From Bacteroidota bacterium (GTDB lineage: Bacteria > Bacteroidota > Ignavibacteria > Kapaibacteriales > UBA2268): a stretch of DNA of 7,774 nucleotides. The DNA lies in assembly GCA_017428585.1 (NCBI GenBank), contig JAFRQN010000310.1:1-7774 (forward strand), in the 5' to 3' direction. Shown piece after piece: positions 7,495 through 7,774 of the stretch (position 1 is its first letter; the number at the start of each line of letters is the position of its first letter). Position numbers and translations under genes: made by a program. The notes beneath the pieces are model-generated. The model had not been told where the DNA came from. It worked only from the letters and a program-made list of their open reading frames with translations, and ran no database searches.

Positions 7495-7527
7495 AATAAA
7501 AAAAGGCAGTACTTATGTCTGCCTTTT
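7495..7527 (-). terminator. Intrinsic terminator of the NlpC/P60 gene
   Basis: An inverted repeat with arms AAAAGGCAG (7501-7509) and CTGCCTTTT (7519-7527) around a 9-nt loop. Read on the - strand the hairpin is followed by a run of T (into 7495 and beyond), 30 nt after the peptidase stop codon. It separates that gene from purB, which is transcribed in the same direction. On the + strand the T run is only four long, so it acts mainly for the - strand. Confidence 0.88.
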
Positions 7528-7556
7528 ATGGGTAATTATATATATAATTTTATAAT

Positions 7557-7774
7557 TTACAAGGCTTTTTGTGATTTGCTTGTGGAAGCTATTTTGTAAT
7601 TAGAAACATCTAAAAGACTTAAGCGTCGACCACAAATAAATCTATTATTATAAAATGTTGATTCCAATGATGAAACAGTTACACCTTTTCTCGAACTTGC
7701 GTGAGCAAATAAATTATCACCAAGATAAATACCAACATGAGAAGCGAACTGCATTGAATATGTATGGAAAAATA
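7557..7774 (-). CDS. NlpC/P60 family cell-wall peptidase, C-terminal part only
   Basis: The frame runs unbroken off the right edge, so the 5' part is outside the window. The ATG at 7754 is internal: the residues before it (FFHTYS) fit the usual 'GDLVFF...' strand of the domain. The visible part holds ASHVGIYLGDN with the catalytic histidine of NlpC/P60 cysteine peptidases, then FAHASSRKGVTVSSLES, whose first His is the usual third polar catalytic residue, then YNNRFICGRRL, the typical closing strand. The catalytic Cys must lie upstream. Such enzymes are normally secreted and cleave peptide stems of peptidoglycan (often D-Glu to diamino acid bonds). A short Ser/Lys-rich tail of about 20 residues follows the domain. 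Signal peptide and binding domains, if any, cannot be seen. It is followed by its own terminator. Confidence 0.9.
   Translation of the reverse strand, partial: FFHTYSMQFASHVGIYLGDNLFAHASSRKGVTVSSLESTFYNNRFICGRRLSLLDVSNYKIASTSKSQKAL

Noticed and set aside
7410..7500. Purine riboswitch upstream of purB
   Set aside because: The 90-nt leader is almost pure A/T and lacks the conserved helices and loops of known purine riboswitches.
7557..7754. A complete 65-residue small protein starting at the ATG at 7754
   Set aside because: The frame stays open upstream to the window edge and the residues before the ATG continue the NlpC/P60 fold, so it is the tail of a longer gene.
1..7774. CRISPR array or cas locus, suggested by the Cas4-like nuclease domain
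   Set aside because: No regularly spaced direct repeats and no other cas gene are visible; the Cas4-like fold here belongs to a helicase fusion.

Overview
The window is a stretch of AT-rich bacterial chromosome with two blocks that face each other. On the + strand lies the distal part of a biotin operon, bioF (3' part only)-bioG-bioC-bioD. It is followed 23 nt later by one very large gene for a fused nuclease-helicase. On the - strand lie purB and, beyond it, the 3' end of a NlpC/P60 cell-wall peptidase gene cut by the window edge. The two blocks converge on a symmetrical hairpin terminator at 6052-6083. No RNA gene, CRISPR array, insertion sequence or origin is visible.

Organism: PurB is 431 residues long, with His68, His141 and Ser262/Ser263 at the Bacillus-type positions. 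purB, bioC and bioD have Shine-Dalgarno sequences and the terminators are classic hairpin plus U-tract types. This suggests a low-GC Firmicute-type bacterium. From memory of family sequences, the PurB and NlpC/P60 segments look most like Negativicutes (for example Megamonas). That placement is inference.

How the genes work together: BioC methylates malonyl-ACP, so that fatty-acid synthesis can build a pimeloyl-ACP methyl ester. BioG removes the methyl group to give pimeloyl-ACP. BioF condenses pimeloyl-ACP with alanine to give 8-amino-7-oxononanoate (KAPA). BioD closes the ureido ring to make dethiobiotin. BioA and BioB are not in the window; they would have to be upstream or elsewhere.

The 1144-residue protein after bioD has no obvious link to biotin. 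It joins a Cas4/RecB-like PD-(D/E)XK nuclease to a C-terminal superfamily 1B (Upf1/Dna2-like) helicase, the layout of Dna2, but without visible iron-sulfur cysteines after the nuclease core. It is the most interesting gene here: it could act in DNA repair or in defence against foreign DNA, and the sequence alone does not decide. The bio-helicase block is clearly poorer in G+C (roughly 12-25% in hand-counted lines) than purB (roughly 28-38%), which hints that it was acquired or evolved under different pressure.
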